From: Stutzerimonas stutzeri
Lineage (GTDB): Bacteria > Pseudomonadota > Gammaproteobacteria > Pseudomonadales > Pseudomonadaceae
NCBI RefSeq assembly: GCF_024448695.1
Contig: NZ_JAMOHY010000002.1
Span: forward strand, 124,001-188,000
DNA: 64,000 nt
Direction: 5' to 3'
Shown here: positions 18,318 to 27,022 of the stretch, piece after piece
Layout of the letters: each line of letters begins with the position of its first letter
Position numbering within the stretch: position 1 is the stretch's first letter
Translations under genes and position numbers: made by a program
Notes under the pieces: model-generated
What the model was told of the DNA's origin: nothing
Database searches by the model: none
The model's input: the letters and a program-made list of their open reading frames with translations, nothing else

Positions 18318-19607
18318 ATGCGCGAAGAACTCAACCAGGGCCTGATCGATTTTCTCCAGGCCTCCCCCACTCCGTTCCATGCCACAGCCAGCCTTGCCCA
18401 GGCCTTGCAGGCCTCAGGTTACAGACCGCTGAGCGAAAGCGAGACCTGGCATACCGAGCCTGGCGGGCGTTACTACGTCACCCGCAACGACTCCGCGATC
18501 ATCGCCTTTCAGCTCGGCAGCAAATCGGTCATCGAGTCCGGCATCCGCCTGATCGGCGCCCACACCGACAGCCCCTGCCTGCGGGTCAAGCCGCAACCGG
18601 AACTGCAACGCCAGGGCTTCTGGCAACTGGGTGTGGAGGTATATGGCGGCGCGCTGCTGGCGCCCTGGTTTGACCGTGATTTGTCCCTGGCGGGGCGCGT
18701 CACCTACAGCCGAAACGGTCGTATCGAAAGCCAACTGATTGACTTCAAGCTGCCGATTGCCGTAATCCCCAGCCTCGCCATTCACCTCAACCGGGAAGCC
18801 AACCAGGGCTGGGCCATCAACCCGCAAAACGAACTGCCGCCGATCCTGGCCCAGATCGCCAGCGAGGAAAGCCCGGATTTCCGCGCCCTGCTCGCCGACC
18901 AGCTCAGCCGTGAACACGGCCTGCTCGCCGACGTGGTGCTGGATTTCGAGTTGAGTTTCTACGACACCCAGAGTGCTGCCATCATCGGCCTGCACGGCGA
19001 TTTCATCGCCGGCGCGCGGCTGGACAATCTGCTGTCCTGTTTCGCCGGACTGCAAGCCTTGCTGCGGGCCGCACCGGATGAAACCTGCGTTCTGGTCTGC
19101 ACCGATCATGAAGAAGTCGGCTCAAGCTCCATGTGCGGCGCGGACGGCCCCTTCCTGGAGCAGGTGCTGCGGCGCTTGCTACCCGAGGAGGAAGGATTCC
19201 AGCGCTGCATCAACCGCTCGCTGCTGATCTCCGCAGACAACGCACATGCGGTACATCCCAACTACACAGACAAGCACGATGACAATCACGGACCCAAACT
19301 CAACGCGGGCCCGGTGATCAAGATCAACAACAACCAGCGTTATGCCACCAGCAGCGAAACAGCGGGTTTCTTCCGTCATCTCTGCCTGGAAAACGAAGTA
19401 TCGGTACAGAGCTTCGTCACCCGCAGCGACATGGGCTGCGGCTCGACCATCGGCCCCATCACAGCCAGCCAGCTGGGCGTGCGTACCGTGGATATCGGCC
19501 TGCCAACCTTCGGCATGCATTCGATACGCGAGCTGGCCGGCAGTCAGGATCTTGCGCAGCTGGTCAAGGTACTCAGCGCCTTCTATTCGAGCCCGGCGTT
19601 GCCCTGA
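18318..19607 (+). CDS. apeB: M18 family aminopeptidase
   Basis: This 429-residue zinc aminopeptidase of family M18 has metal-binding and catalytic segments in order: [32 protein letters not shown] and [15 protein letters not shown] 18318 starts [14 protein letters not shown] and matches the family N-terminus. It probably removes N-terminal acidic or other residues in the cytoplasm. It follows rluA on the same strand with an 83-bp gap, as in P. aeruginosa. It converges with the quinone oxidoreductase gene. Confidence 0.9.
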   Translation: MREELNQGLIDFLQASPTPFHATASLAQALQASGYRPLSESETWHTEPGGRYYVTRNDSAIIAFQLGSKSVIESGIRLIGAHTDSPCLRVKPQPELQRQGFWQLGVEVYGGALLAPWFDRDLSLAGRVTYSRNGRIESQLIDFKLPIAVIPSLAIHLNREANQGWAINPQNELPPILAQIASEESPDFRALLADQLSREHGLLADVVLDFELSFYDTQSAAIIGLHGDFIAGARLDNLLSCFAGLQALLRAAPDETCVLVCTDHEEVGSSSMCGADGPFLEQVLRRLLPEEEGFQRCINRSLLISADNAHAVHPNYTDKHDDNHGPKLNAGPVIKINNNQRYATSSETAGFFRHLCLENEVSVQSFVTRSDMGCGSTIGPITASQLGVRTVDIGLPTFGMHSIRELAGSQDLAQLVKVLSAFYSSPALP

Positions 19608-19661
19608 ACAGCAGGCGGGCCGGAGAGGCGCATTCTCGTCCGGCCCTGCATGACCAGGCGG

Positions 19662-20624
19662 TTACTGCAGGCTGTGGTCTATCACCAGCGCCAGCTTGCC
19701 AGACACGGTGTTGCTGGCCAGCATCTCAAACGCAGCCTCTACATCGCCAATTGGAAAAGTTCGCTCCAGGCGCGGGGACAGCTCTCCGCTGGCAAGGAGC
19801 GGCCAGACATTCTCGTTCAGCTCCGCCATCAATCCGGCCTTGTCGTCAGCATCGCGGCTGCGCAGGGTCGATCCGATCAACTGGACGCGCTTGGCCAGCA
19901 ATGCGCCGAAATCCAGTTCGCCCTTGCGCCCACCCATCAGCCCGATCATCACCCAGCGCGCATCCGTTCCAAGCAACTGCAGGTTGAGTGCGGCGTATTT
20001 GGCGCCCACCGGATCGAGAATCAGATCAAAGGGGGCGAAATCACGCAGCGCTTCCAGCGTTTCGCCGCGCAGCACACCACCCTGAGCCCCAAGCGACTCA
20101 CAATACTCCAGGCGTTCTGCCGAGCCGACACTGACCCAGCAGGGGTTGCCGAAGGCCTTGCACAGCTGGATTGCCGCCGAACCGACGCCACTCGCGCCCG
20201 CGTGCAGCAGCACCTTCTCGCCCGATTGCAAGGCGCCGAGCCGATACAGATTCAGCCAGGCGGTGGCGTACACCTCGGGAATCACCGCCGCCTCGTGTAA
20301 CGACAGCCCTTCGGGAACCGGCAACGCATGCCGCCCATCGACCACCACTTCCTCGGCCATGCCACCACCCGCCAGCAAGGCACAGACGCGATCCCCTACC
20401 TGCCAGTCGCTGCCCGCACCAACCTCGCTGATCACGCCCGAGCACTCCAGGCCAAGAATATCGGTCACGCCGGATGGCGGCGGGTAATGCCCGGCGCGCT
20501 GCAGCAGGTCGGCCCGGTTCAGGCCCGCTGCAGCCACCCGGATACGCACCTGCCCAGGAGCACATTGCGGCGCATCACGTTGTGCCCATTCCAGTTGTCC
20601 CTCGATACCTTGCAAAGCCTTCAT
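19662..20624 (-). CDS. NAD(P)H quinone oxidoreductase, PIG3 type (zinc-independent MDR)
   Basis: This 320-residue medium-chain dehydrogenase/reductase has AAGLNRADLLQRAGHYPPPSG, a hallmark of the PIG3/quinone oxidoreductase branch. A nucleotide-binding GASGVGSAAIQL loop is present and catalytic zinc ligands are absent. ATG 20624 has GGAGG 5-6 bases upstream. It is divergent from prc. It probably reduces quinones with NADPH; the physiological substrate is unknown. Confidence 0.85.
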   Translation of the reverse strand: MKALQGIEGQLEWAQRDAPQCAPGQVRIRVAAAGLNRADLLQRAGHYPPPSGVTDILGLECSGVISEVGAGSDWQVGDRVCALLAGGGMAEEVVVDGRHALPVPEGLSLHEAAVIPEVYATAWLNLYRLGALQSGEKVLLHAGASGVGSAAIQLCKAFGNPCWVSVGSAERLEYCESLGAQGGVLRGETLEALRDFAPFDLILDPVGAKYAALNLQLLGTDARWVMIGLMGGRKGELDFGALLAKRVQLIGSTLRSRDADDKAGLMAELNENVWPLLASGELSPRLERTFPIGDVEAAFEMLASNTVSGKLALVIDHSLQ

Positions 20625-20758
20625 GCTGCCTCCATATTGTTGAAACTTGCGTTCGCCCAACCGTCACTCGCTGACGTTCGCAGCCACCTGTTACCATCGG
20701 GCTATTATTTTTCACCGTCGACCATGACTGCGGCCGGCGCCCAACTTGATGGCCTAAT

Positions 20759-22891
20759 ATGCGTTATTACCCAGCCTCACGTCGCCCCCTCAGCATCAAA
20801 CGGACCCTGACTCTCGGCGTCTTCGCCCTGTTTATCGGCCTCCAGACCTCTTCTGCCCTGGCCAAACCGGGAAGCACCACCACCTGGGATTACCTGCAGC
20901 CTGACCGCGACCAAGTGATTGCCAGCCTGAATGTGGTTGAACTGCTCAAGCGGCATCACTACAACAAACCACCCCTCAATGACGCCCGCTCGGCAAAAAT
21001 CTTCGACAGCTATATCGAGATACTCGATCCTTCGCGCAGCTATTTCACTGCCGGCGACCTCGAAAAATTCAAAGTATGGCGCAACGACTTCGACAACCAT
21101 CTGAAGAACGGCAATCTCGAACCCGGCTTCGCCATCTACAGGCTGCATCTGGAGCGGCTGCAGGGCCGCCTTCACTACGCCCTGAGCCTGCTGGAAAAAG
21201 GCGTGGATCACTTCGATTTCACCCTTGACGAAGAATTGCTCGTTGACCGCGAGAATGCCGCCTGGTCGAAGGATATGGCAGAACTTGACGACCTCTGGCG
21301 CAAACGCGTCAAGGACGAGGTGCTGCGACTGAAGATTGCCGGCAAGGACTCCAAAGCCATCGAGGAACTGCTCACCAAACGCTACAGGAACCAGCTGTCA
21401 CGCCTGGATCAGACCCGTGGCGAAGACGTGTTCCAGACCTATATCAATGCCTTCGCGCAGTCCTACGATCCGCACACTCAATACCTGTCGCCAGACAACG
21501 CAGAGAACTTCGACATCAACATGAGCCTCTCGCTGGAAGGCATCGGCGCCGTCTTGCAGAGCGACAACGAACACGTCAAGGTCGTGCGCCTGGTTCCAGC
21601 CGGCCCTGCCGAGAAGAGCAAGCAGATCGCACCGGCAGACAAGATCATCGGTGTCGGACAAAGCGACGAGGAGATGGTCGACGTGATCGGCTGGCGGCTC
21701 GATGAAGTGGTCAAGCTGATTCGAGGCCCCAAGGGCTCGGTCGTACGCCTCGAAGTGATCCCGGCCAGCAATGCGCCAAATGATCAGAGCAGCAAGGTCG
21801 TCGCCATCACGCGCGAAGCGGTCAAACTCGAAGAGCAGGCTGCCAAGAAGTCGATTCTCAACCTCCAGCATGATGGCCGCGATTACAAACTCGGCGTCAT
21901 CGAAATCCCGGCCTTCTATCTCGACTTCAAAGCCCTGCGTTCCGGCGACAAGAACTACAAGAGCACAACCCGTGACGTGAAGAAACTGCTGACCGAACTG
22001 CAGCAGGAAAAGGTTGATGGGGTAGTGATTGATCTGCGCAACAACGGTGGCGGCTCGCTACAGGAAGCAACCGAACTGACGGGACTGTTCATCGAGCAGG
22101 GGCCGACCGTTCTGGTGCGCAACAGTGACGGCCGTGTGGATATCCTGGCTGACGAACAGCCTGGCGCTTTCTATACCGGACCACTGGCGGTACTGGTCAA
22201 CCGCCTGTCTGCCTCGGCCTCGGAGATCTTCGCTGGCGCGATGCAGGACTACCATCGAGCGCTGATTCTCGGTGGCCAGACATTCGGCAAAGGCACGGTA
22301 CAGACCGTACAACCGCTCAATCACGGCGAGCTGAAACTGACACTCGCCAAGTTCTATCGGGTGTCCGGCCAAAGCACACAGCATCAAGGCGTGATTCCGG
22401 ACATTTCTTACCCAGCCGAAGTCGATACCAAAGAGATTGGCGAAAGCGCCCTGCCTGAAGCCTTGCCTTGGGACAGTATTCGCGCCGTGCGCAGTGACGA
22501 CATGAATCCGTTCAAACCCTTCCTGACCGAACTCAAGGCCCGCCACGAAACGCGGACCGGCGAAAATCCGGACTTCGTTTTCACCCGCAATCGCCTTGCG
22601 CTCGCCCAGGAGCTGAGCCACGAGACTACGGTCAGCCTCAATGAGGAAAAACGCCGGGCGCAGCAGGAGAGTATCGAGAAGCGTCAGCTGGCGCTGGAAA
22701 ATGCCCTGCGCCAGGCGAAGGGTGAGGAACCCCTGGCCAAGCTGGCACAGGAAGACGAAACGCCACCCCATGCTGACGACAAGAAAGGCAAACCCGAAGA
22801 TGATGCCTATCTGGCGGAGAGCGGGAAAATCCTCCTTGACTGGCTGGGGCTGAATGAAGCCGTGGCGAAAAACAACCTGCCGAGGGAATAG
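20759..22891 (+). CDS. prc: Tail-specific periplasmic protease Prc (AlgO)
   Basis: This 710-residue S41 carboxy-terminal-processing protease has a signal peptide (to about residue 36), a PDZ domain (about 240-330) and the Ser/Lys dyad at Ser486 (SASASEIFAGA) and Lys511 (FGKGTVQ). The Prc C-terminal extension follows. In P. aeruginosa the orthologue AlgO helps degrade MucA and so influences AlgU activity. That is of interest here because amrZ, an AlgU target, lies in the same window. Two hairpins follow the stop. Confidence 0.93.
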   Translation: MRYYPASRRPLSIKRTLTLGVFALFIGLQTSSALAKPGSTTTWDYLQPDRDQVIASLNVVELLKRHHYNKPPLNDARSAKIFDSYIEILDPSRSYFTAGDLEKFKVWRNDFDNHLKNGNLEPGFAIYRLHLERLQGRLHYALSLLEKGVDHFDFTLDEELLVDRENAAWSKDMAELDDLWRKRVKDEVLRLKIAGKDSKAIEELLTKRYRNQLSRLDQTRGEDVFQTYINAFAQSYDPHTQYLSPDNAENFDINMSLSLEGIGAVLQSDNEHVKVVRLVPAGPAEKSKQIAPADKIIGVGQSDEEMVDVIGWRLDEVVKLIRGPKGSVVRLEVIPASNAPNDQSSKVVAITREAVKLEEQAAKKSILNLQHDGRDYKLGVIEIPAFYLDFKALRSGDKNYKSTTRDVKKLLTELQQEKVDGVVIDLRNNGGGSLQEATELTGLFIEQGPTVLVRNSDGRVDILADEQPGAFYTGPLAVLVNRLSASASEIFAGAMQDYHRALILGGQTFGKGTVQTVQPLNHGELKLTLAKFYRVSGQSTQHQGVIPDISYPAEVDTKEIGESALPEALPWDSIRAVRSDDMNPFKPFLTELKARHETRTGENPDFVFTRNRLALAQELSHETTVSLNEEKRRAQQESIEKRQLALENALRQAKGEEPLAKLAQEDETPPHADDKKGKPEDDAYLAESGKILLDWLGLNEAVAKNNLPRE

Positions 22892-22901
22892 CAGCCCTGC
22901 A

Positions 22902-22970
22902 GATGTCATCAAAATGACATCACGGTGTCGTGAAATGAGAAGAGCCGCCTGAGCGGCTCTTCTCATTTCA
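22902..22970 (+). terminator. Double hairpin after prc, including an 18-bp perfect inverted repeat
   Basis: A small hairpin (GATGTCAT 22902-22909, ATGACATC 22914-22921) is followed by an 18-bp perfect inverted repeat (22931-22948 and 22953-22970) with a 4-nt loop. The second starts TGAAATGAGA and ends TCTCATTTCA. It lies between prc and the EAL-GGDEF gene. It lacks a clean T-run after the stem but the A/T-rich stem ends could act as a bidirectional terminator. Confidence 0.6.
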
Positions 22971-22990
22971 ATAGCCACCACGGAACCATC

Positions 22991-24787
22991 ATGACCGTCA
23001 CCGAGCAGTTGAGCACTCTCGATCACATTCTTGCTCACGGCGACATCAGCAGTCTTTTCCAACCCATCGTTTCACTCTCCGAACGCCGTATAGTCGGCCA
23101 CGAAGCACTGACGCGAGGTCCGTCGGATAGCTCGTTGCATTCGCCCATCAACCTGCTCGCCGCTGCTCGCCACGGCGGTCGCCTCAACGAGCTGGAAATG
23201 CTCTGCCGCGAAAACGCCTGCCGCCGCTATAGCCAGCTACACCTGCAGGGACGGTTGTTTCTCAACGCTTCGCCAGAAACCCTGCTTGATGCAAGCCACA
23301 AGCCTGGCCGCACACTCAAGCTGCTGCAGCAATACGGTATTCCTGCGGAAAAGGTCGTCATCGAACTGACCGAACAAATGCCGACCGATGACTTCGAGCT
23401 GCTCGATACAGCCCTGCACCACTACCGCAACATGGGATTTTCCATCGCTCTGGATGACCTGGGTGCCGGTTACTCAAGCCTGCGCATGTGGTCGGAGCTG
23501 CGCCCGGATTACGTCAAAATCGATCGCTATTTCATCGATGGCATTCATCGGGACGCCGTCAAGCGCGGGTTCGTCGAGTCTATTCTGAAAATAGCCAGAG
23601 CCTCTCAAGCACAAGTGATCGCAGAAGGTATCGAGCTACCTGAAGAACTCAATGTCCTCGCAGACATGGGCGTAGACCTGGTGCAGGGGTACCTGTTGGG
23701 GCGCCCAGAGGAGAAACCCTGCGTCGATATCGCTGGCGTGCTGCCAAACACGAGCCTGCGTGACGGCTCCTTCAACGAACAAAGCAAGGATTTGTCCGCC
23801 CTGGTGCTGCAACAGTCGGCGGTCTCCGTGACGCAGCCCATTGCCGAAGTACTGGAACTGTTTCGCCAGCAGGCCAACCTGAATTCAGTTGCGGTCCTTA
23901 ACGCGCTGAACACGCCTGTTGGCATCGTCCATCGCAGCCTGCTCTCCGATGCCCTGCTCAAACCCTTTGCCACCGAGCTGCTGGCGCGAAAGGCCATCAG
24001 CAGACTGATGAGCGATGACTTTCTCACTGTAGAAGTCGGCCAGTCGCTGCAGCAGGTCAGCCGACTGCTCACCAGCCGCGCACGCCAGCGTATCGAGGAA
24101 GACTTCGTGATTACCCTCAATGGCCAGTACCACGGAGTGGGACGGGTGATTGATGTACTGAAGCTGATTACCGAAATGAAAGTTCAGCAGGCTCGCCATG
24201 CCAATCCACTGACCCTGCTGCCAGGCAATGTGCCCATCCAGCAATGCCTGACACGCCTTCTGCGCGAAGGACGCGAAGCCGTCATCTGCTACGTGGATAT
24301 CGACCATTTCAAACCCTTCAACGACATCTATGGCTACGCCAAGGGCGACGAAATCCTGCTCTGCCTCGCCCGTTGCCTGGGTGAACAGATCGATTCAGGC
24401 TGCGATTTCGTCGGTCATATCGGTGGGGATGACTTTATGCTGGTCATGCGACCTGAGGACTGGTCAGGAAAAGTCAGCCGTCTGTTCGCAGCCTTCGAGC
24501 AGCGCTGCCGGCCGTTCTATCATGATGAGCACCTTGCAGCAGGCTGCTTCATTGCCGAAGGGCGGCAAGGGAGCCTGGAGCGTTACCCACTGCTGTCACT
24601 TTCCATCGGTGCCGTTCATGTGAAACCCGATCCAGACGCCGAACTCGATGCGGCCCATCTGGCTCAACTCGCCTCGCAGGCCAAGCGCCAGGCAAAGCAC
24701 ACACCAGGCTTCAGTCTACATGTCCTCGATACGACGCCCCCTTCTTCCGGGATTCAGAGTCCCATCCCGGCGGCCATGGTCTTGTAG
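22991..24787 (+). CDS. EAL-CBS-GGDEF cyclic-di-GMP protein
   Basis: This 598-residue cytoplasmic protein has an N-terminal EAL domain with EAL at residues 38-40, and ELTEQ, DDLGAGYSSL, YVKIDRYFI, AEGIE and VQGYLLGRP. Phosphodiesterase residues therefore appear intact. A middle region (about 270-390) resembles a CBS pair. The C-terminal GGDEF domain carries GGDDF (478-482) in place of GGDEF or GGEEF. Domain order and location after prc match a conserved Pseudomonas gene. The net activity is probably c-di-GMP hydrolysis. The 3' end overlaps the convergent Sel1 gene by 34 bp. Confidence 0.87.
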   Translation: MTVTEQLSTLDHILAHGDISSLFQPIVSLSERRIVGHEALTRGPSDSSLHSPINLLAAARHGGRLNELEMLCRENACRRYSQLHLQGRLFLNASPETLLDASHKPGRTLKLLQQYGIPAEKVVIELTEQMPTDDFELLDTALHHYRNMGFSIALDDLGAGYSSLRMWSELRPDYVKIDRYFIDGIHRDAVKRGFVESILKIARASQAQVIAEGIELPEELNVLADMGVDLVQGYLLGRPEEKPCVDIAGVLPNTSLRDGSFNEQSKDLSALVLQQSAVSVTQPIAEVLELFRQQANLNSVAVLNALNTPVGIVHRSLLSDALLKPFATELLARKAISRLMSDDFLTVEVGQSLQQVSRLLTSRARQRIEEDFVITLNGQYHGVGRVIDVLKLITEMKVQQARHANPLTLLPGNVPIQQCLTRLLREGREAVICYVDIDHFKPFNDIYGYAKGDEILLCLARCLGEQIDSGCDFVGHIGGDDFMLVMRPEDWSGKVSRLFAAFEQRCRPFYHDEHLAAGCFIAEGRQGSLERYPLLSLSIGAVHVKPDPDAELDAAHLAQLASQAKRQAKHTPGFSLHVLDTTPPSSGIQSPIPAAMVL

Positions 24788-25224
24788 TGTTCAGCCTGCT
24801 GCCTGTCGGAGGCAAGCCCGTGACCACCCGCTGCGTATAGCTGCGACAAACGAGTCGCGGCTAATGGATGGCCCGCCTCGACCGCACGCTTCCACCAGTA
24901 CGCCGCCTGGGCGCCATCGGGGCCATGTGTCGCATCTTCACTGAGACTGACGACACCCATCTGATAGGCTGCCTTGGCATCGCCAGCCTCGGCAGCCAGA
25001 CGCAGCAAACGTATGCCTTCCTTTTTCGCACCATAGCCCTGGCCGCGAAAAAGAAGGATATGACCGTAAAAACTCTGTGCCTTGGTATCACCAACAGCGG
25101 CCATGCGGGAAAACTGTCCTTCCATCCAGCGCCACAGCTTGGGTTGCTGTACAGCCCAGCGTGAGCCCATCAGTTTGCGTGCAATCCAGTAGCCGGCGCG
25201 TGCGCGCATCTTGAGCAGTATCAC
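24754..25224 (-). CDS. Sel1-repeat (TPR-like) protein
   Basis: This 156-residue protein contains Sel1-like repeats, clearest at LRLAAEAGDAKAAYQMGVVS and WWKRAVEAGHPLAATRLSQL. Start GTG 25224 overlaps the stop of the upstream gene (GTGA) and has GGAGG five bases upstream. No signal peptide is evident. Sel1 proteins act as protein-interaction scaffolds; the partner is unknown. It is third in a tight three-gene unit and its 3' end overlaps the convergent EAL-GGDEF gene. Confidence 0.72.
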   Translation of the reverse strand: MILLKMRARAGYWIARKLMGSRWAVQQPKLWRWMEGQFSRMAAVGDTKAQSFYGHILLFRGQGYGAKKEGIRLLRLAAEAGDAKAAYQMGVVSLSEDATHGPDGAQAAYWWKRAVEAGHPLAATRLSQLYAAGGHGLASDRQQAEHYKTMAAGMGL

Positions 25225-25616
25225 GGTGCCTCCGGATAGTCGAATTCAAACACTCGGGCCACTTCCCCGGCATGCCAGGAGGCGGCAGCCGTGCCATCAA
25301 CGGGGCCGAAAAAACGTCCCAGACGAACTGCACACTCGAAAAAACCTGTCCTTGGCAAGCGGCTGGCGCTCTGGCTGATCACCAGCACGCTGCGCAGCGG
25401 CCGATCCGCCTGCGCATCGAGCATCGCCAGATGTTCCAGCGCAGCCGTCAGGGTCTGCATGGCGGGAGACGGTAATTGAAGTCGTTCAAGCAGAGCTCGA
25501 TAGGTCACCAGATGGCGCTGCAGCCGGGCATCATTCAACTCATTGAGCAGCGCGATCCAGTGCGGTCGGCTGATACGAATCGGTGCCGCCTCGTCCCTCA
25601 CACTTCCGGATCCCAT
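25221..25616 (-). CDS. Hypothetical protein between XRE regulator and Sel1 protein
   Basis: This 131-residue protein is not recognised. It has an alpha-helical N-terminal half (HWIALLNELNDARLQRHLV) and a C-terminal half with LVISQSASRLPRTGFFECA and LGRFFGPVDGTAAASW. No signal peptide or membrane segment is visible. ATG 25616 has GGAGG about 8 bases upstream. It overlaps the XRE gene by 19 bp and the Sel1 gene by 3-4 bp, so the three are co-translated. A toxin or effector role cannot be claimed from sequence. Confidence 0.6.
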   Translation of the reverse strand: MGSGSVRDEAAPIRISRPHWIALLNELNDARLQRHLVTYRALLERLQLPSPAMQTLTAALEHLAMLDAQADRPLRSVLVISQSASRLPRTGFFECAVRLGRFFGPVDGTAAASWHAGEVARVFEFDYPEAP

Positions 25617-25921
25617 TGTGCAACCTCCAAAGCACGCGCCAGCGCACGACGTATGGGTTCGCCAGGTTCTCGCTCACCTTGTTCGATAAGGGCCAGGTAG
25701 GCGGGGCTGATACCGACAGAGCGCGCCAGCACTTCCTGGCTCATGCCTCTGGCCTCACGCAGGGACGAAAGCTCACTGAACCTGGGCGAAGCATCCTGGG
25801 CCGGCTTGCCGCCCGCCTCGACAGGAGGTCGGCCAAGCGCATTCAGCAGAGCCTGATAGTCGGCCCAGGGCAATACTGCATATTCCGGCTCGCCATCCCG
25901 CATGATGGTTTGAACATTCAT
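25598..25921 (-). CDS. XRE-family HTH regulator with Phd-like N-terminal motif
   Basis: This 107-residue protein has a C-terminal XRE helix-turn-helix (about 53-100; LREARGMSQEVLARSVGISP then YLALIEQGEREPG). The N-terminal segment EYAVLPWADYQALL resembles the start of Phd/YefM-type antitoxin domains. It is first gene of the overlapping unit with the 131-residue unknown and the Sel1 protein. It could autoregulate this unit, as small XRE proteins often do. Antitoxin function is only a hypothesis. Confidence 0.75.
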   Translation of the reverse strand: MNVQTIMRDGEPEYAVLPWADYQALLNALGRPPVEAGGKPAQDASPRFSELSSLREARGMSQEVLARSVGISPAYLALIEQGEREPGEPIRRALARALEVAQWDPEV

Positions 25922-26098
25922 CCGCTACATACCCGCTGTTGAATTCCGAAGATGCAGAATATTAACAGCCTGGAGGCGATTATTTAGCCAAGGGGACCGC
26001 AACACGGAATGAAACATAAGTATAAGTAGGCGTTTTTCAATGAAGTTGAGCGAAGAAAAGGATTAATCCCTGCCGTTTCTCCCCTATTCAGCGCTTAA

Positions 26099-26536
26099 CT
26101 ACTCCACTTTTGGCTCATCTGCAGCTGGCAAACGCATCAGCTCTTCGCGTACTTCAGCTGTCTGGCTATCTCGCCATGCACGGAAGGCTTCCAGCTCACC
26201 AGACCACTTGCGCATTACCCAACCCAGCACGGCAAGATCATCAATAAAGCCAAACCCCGGAATCCAGTCCGGAATGGCATCCAGTGGCGCCACAAAGTAC
26301 AGCAGACCGGCCACCACTGCGATCAAGGCCGGCCTACTGACCGCGCGGTATTCACCTCGCCACCAGGCGACGCACAAGGCCTGGAGCAAGACGAGATCTT
26401 CCCGCAAGCCTTTGAGCAGGCCGCCTCGCGAAGAGGACTTGCGCGCGACGGCGAGAAGAACCGCCGGGAGCCTTCCTCGGGCCAAAACCCGTTGCGCTAT
26501 CGGGATATATTTCATGAATCGCCAGGGTGCTTTCAT
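26099..26536 (-). CDS. YkvA family protein (DUF1232)
   Basis: This 145-residue protein contains the DUF1232 core, with a hydrophobic segment ALIAVVAGLLYFVAPLDAIP followed by DWIPGFGFIDDLAVLGWV. ATG 26536 follows a strong GGAGGTGA site; the upstream extension of the frame has no family character. It is a predicted inner-membrane-associated protein of unknown function. Its upstream region holds the DnaA-box pair. Confidence 0.8.
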   Translation of the reverse strand: MKAPWRFMKYIPIAQRVLARGRLPAVLLAVARKSSSRGGLLKGLREDLVLLQALCVAWWRGEYRAVSRPALIAVVAGLLYFVAPLDAIPDWIPGFGFIDDLAVLGWVMRKWSGELEAFRAWRDSQTAEVREELMRLPAADEPKVE

Positions 26537-26589
26537 TGCCTCACCTCCAAAGTCAGCCCCCAAGCCCGGCCTGTTTGGCTTGTAGCCGC

Positions 26590-26612
26590 TTATCCACAAA
26601 AGCTGTGGATAA
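26590..26612. promoter_or_regulatory. Inverted pair of consensus DnaA boxes
   Basis: TTATCCACA (26590-26598) and its exact reverse complement TGTGGATAA (26604-26612) are separated by 5 bp. Both are perfect matches to the canonical DnaA box. They lie about 55 bp upstream of the DUF1232 start. DnaA-dependent regulation or a DnaA-titration/reactivation site are both possible. Confidence 0.6.
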
Positions 26613-26977
26613 CACTGTGAACAGATTATGGATGACTGTCTCAAACGCCCGTCTGATGCGGGCTCCGAACAGATCGGCGAGTTTTTGTGCAGCCTTTAAA
26701 AGGCCTTATAAATCAATAGGTTAAGATATTTCAACTAAATTTACAGGACCGCCACGACGCGCGTGCCGACCAGGCTTTCGGAATGTGCATAACCGTTACA
26801 TGTCAATGCCTTTTTAATCCTATTTCAGCGATTTAGCTCTGGACAAACAAAGGTCCTGTCCAGCAGAGACAGCCACTACTCACCTGCTGTTCACCTCCGC
26901 TACAAGTACCAGCTGAGCGGTCTTCAGAAAGCTTTACAGCGAGCCGTGTTGATAGATTCAGGGATATCAGAAGCAAT

Positions 26978-27002
26978 GAAAAAAGCCGGTCAAGACCGGC
27001 TT
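26978..27002 (-). terminator. Intrinsic terminator after the ComEA-like gene
   Basis: AAGCCGGT and ACCGGCTT form an 8-bp stem around a 4-nt loop. On the minus strand it is followed by a run of Ts (As at 26978-26984 on the plus strand). It lies about 20 bp past the stop codon. Confidence 0.85.
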
Positions 27003-27022
27003 CAGTACTGTGATCTACCTGA

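Larger units (their letters stand above)
26537..27022. other. 486-bp intergenic region with DnaA boxes, AT-rich tract and hairpins
   Basis: There is no gene here on either strand. It holds an inverted pair of perfect DnaA boxes (26590-26612), an AT-rich tract (about 26693-26750) and a 7-bp inverted repeat CTGGACA/TGTCCAG (26839-26845, 26857-26863). The terminator of the ComEA-like gene lies at 26978-27002. It also serves as the upstream region of the DUF1232 gene. A small RNA is possible but not demonstrated. Confidence 0.6.

Noticed and set aside
19611-19646. A terminator between apeB and the quinone oxidoreductase gene
   Set aside because: GGGCCGGA and TCCGGCCC can pair, but no T-run follows in either direction, so I did not list it as a terminator.
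26590-26612. A chromosomal or plasmid replication origin
   Set aside because: Only two DnaA boxes are present and no dnaA, dnaN, parAB, rep gene or box array is nearby. It is kept only as a regulatory or titration site candidate.
26690-26980. A small RNA gene in the intergenic region
   Set aside because: There are hairpin-forming repeats and AT-rich DNA, but no clear promoter and no terminator other than the one belonging to the ComEA-like gene.
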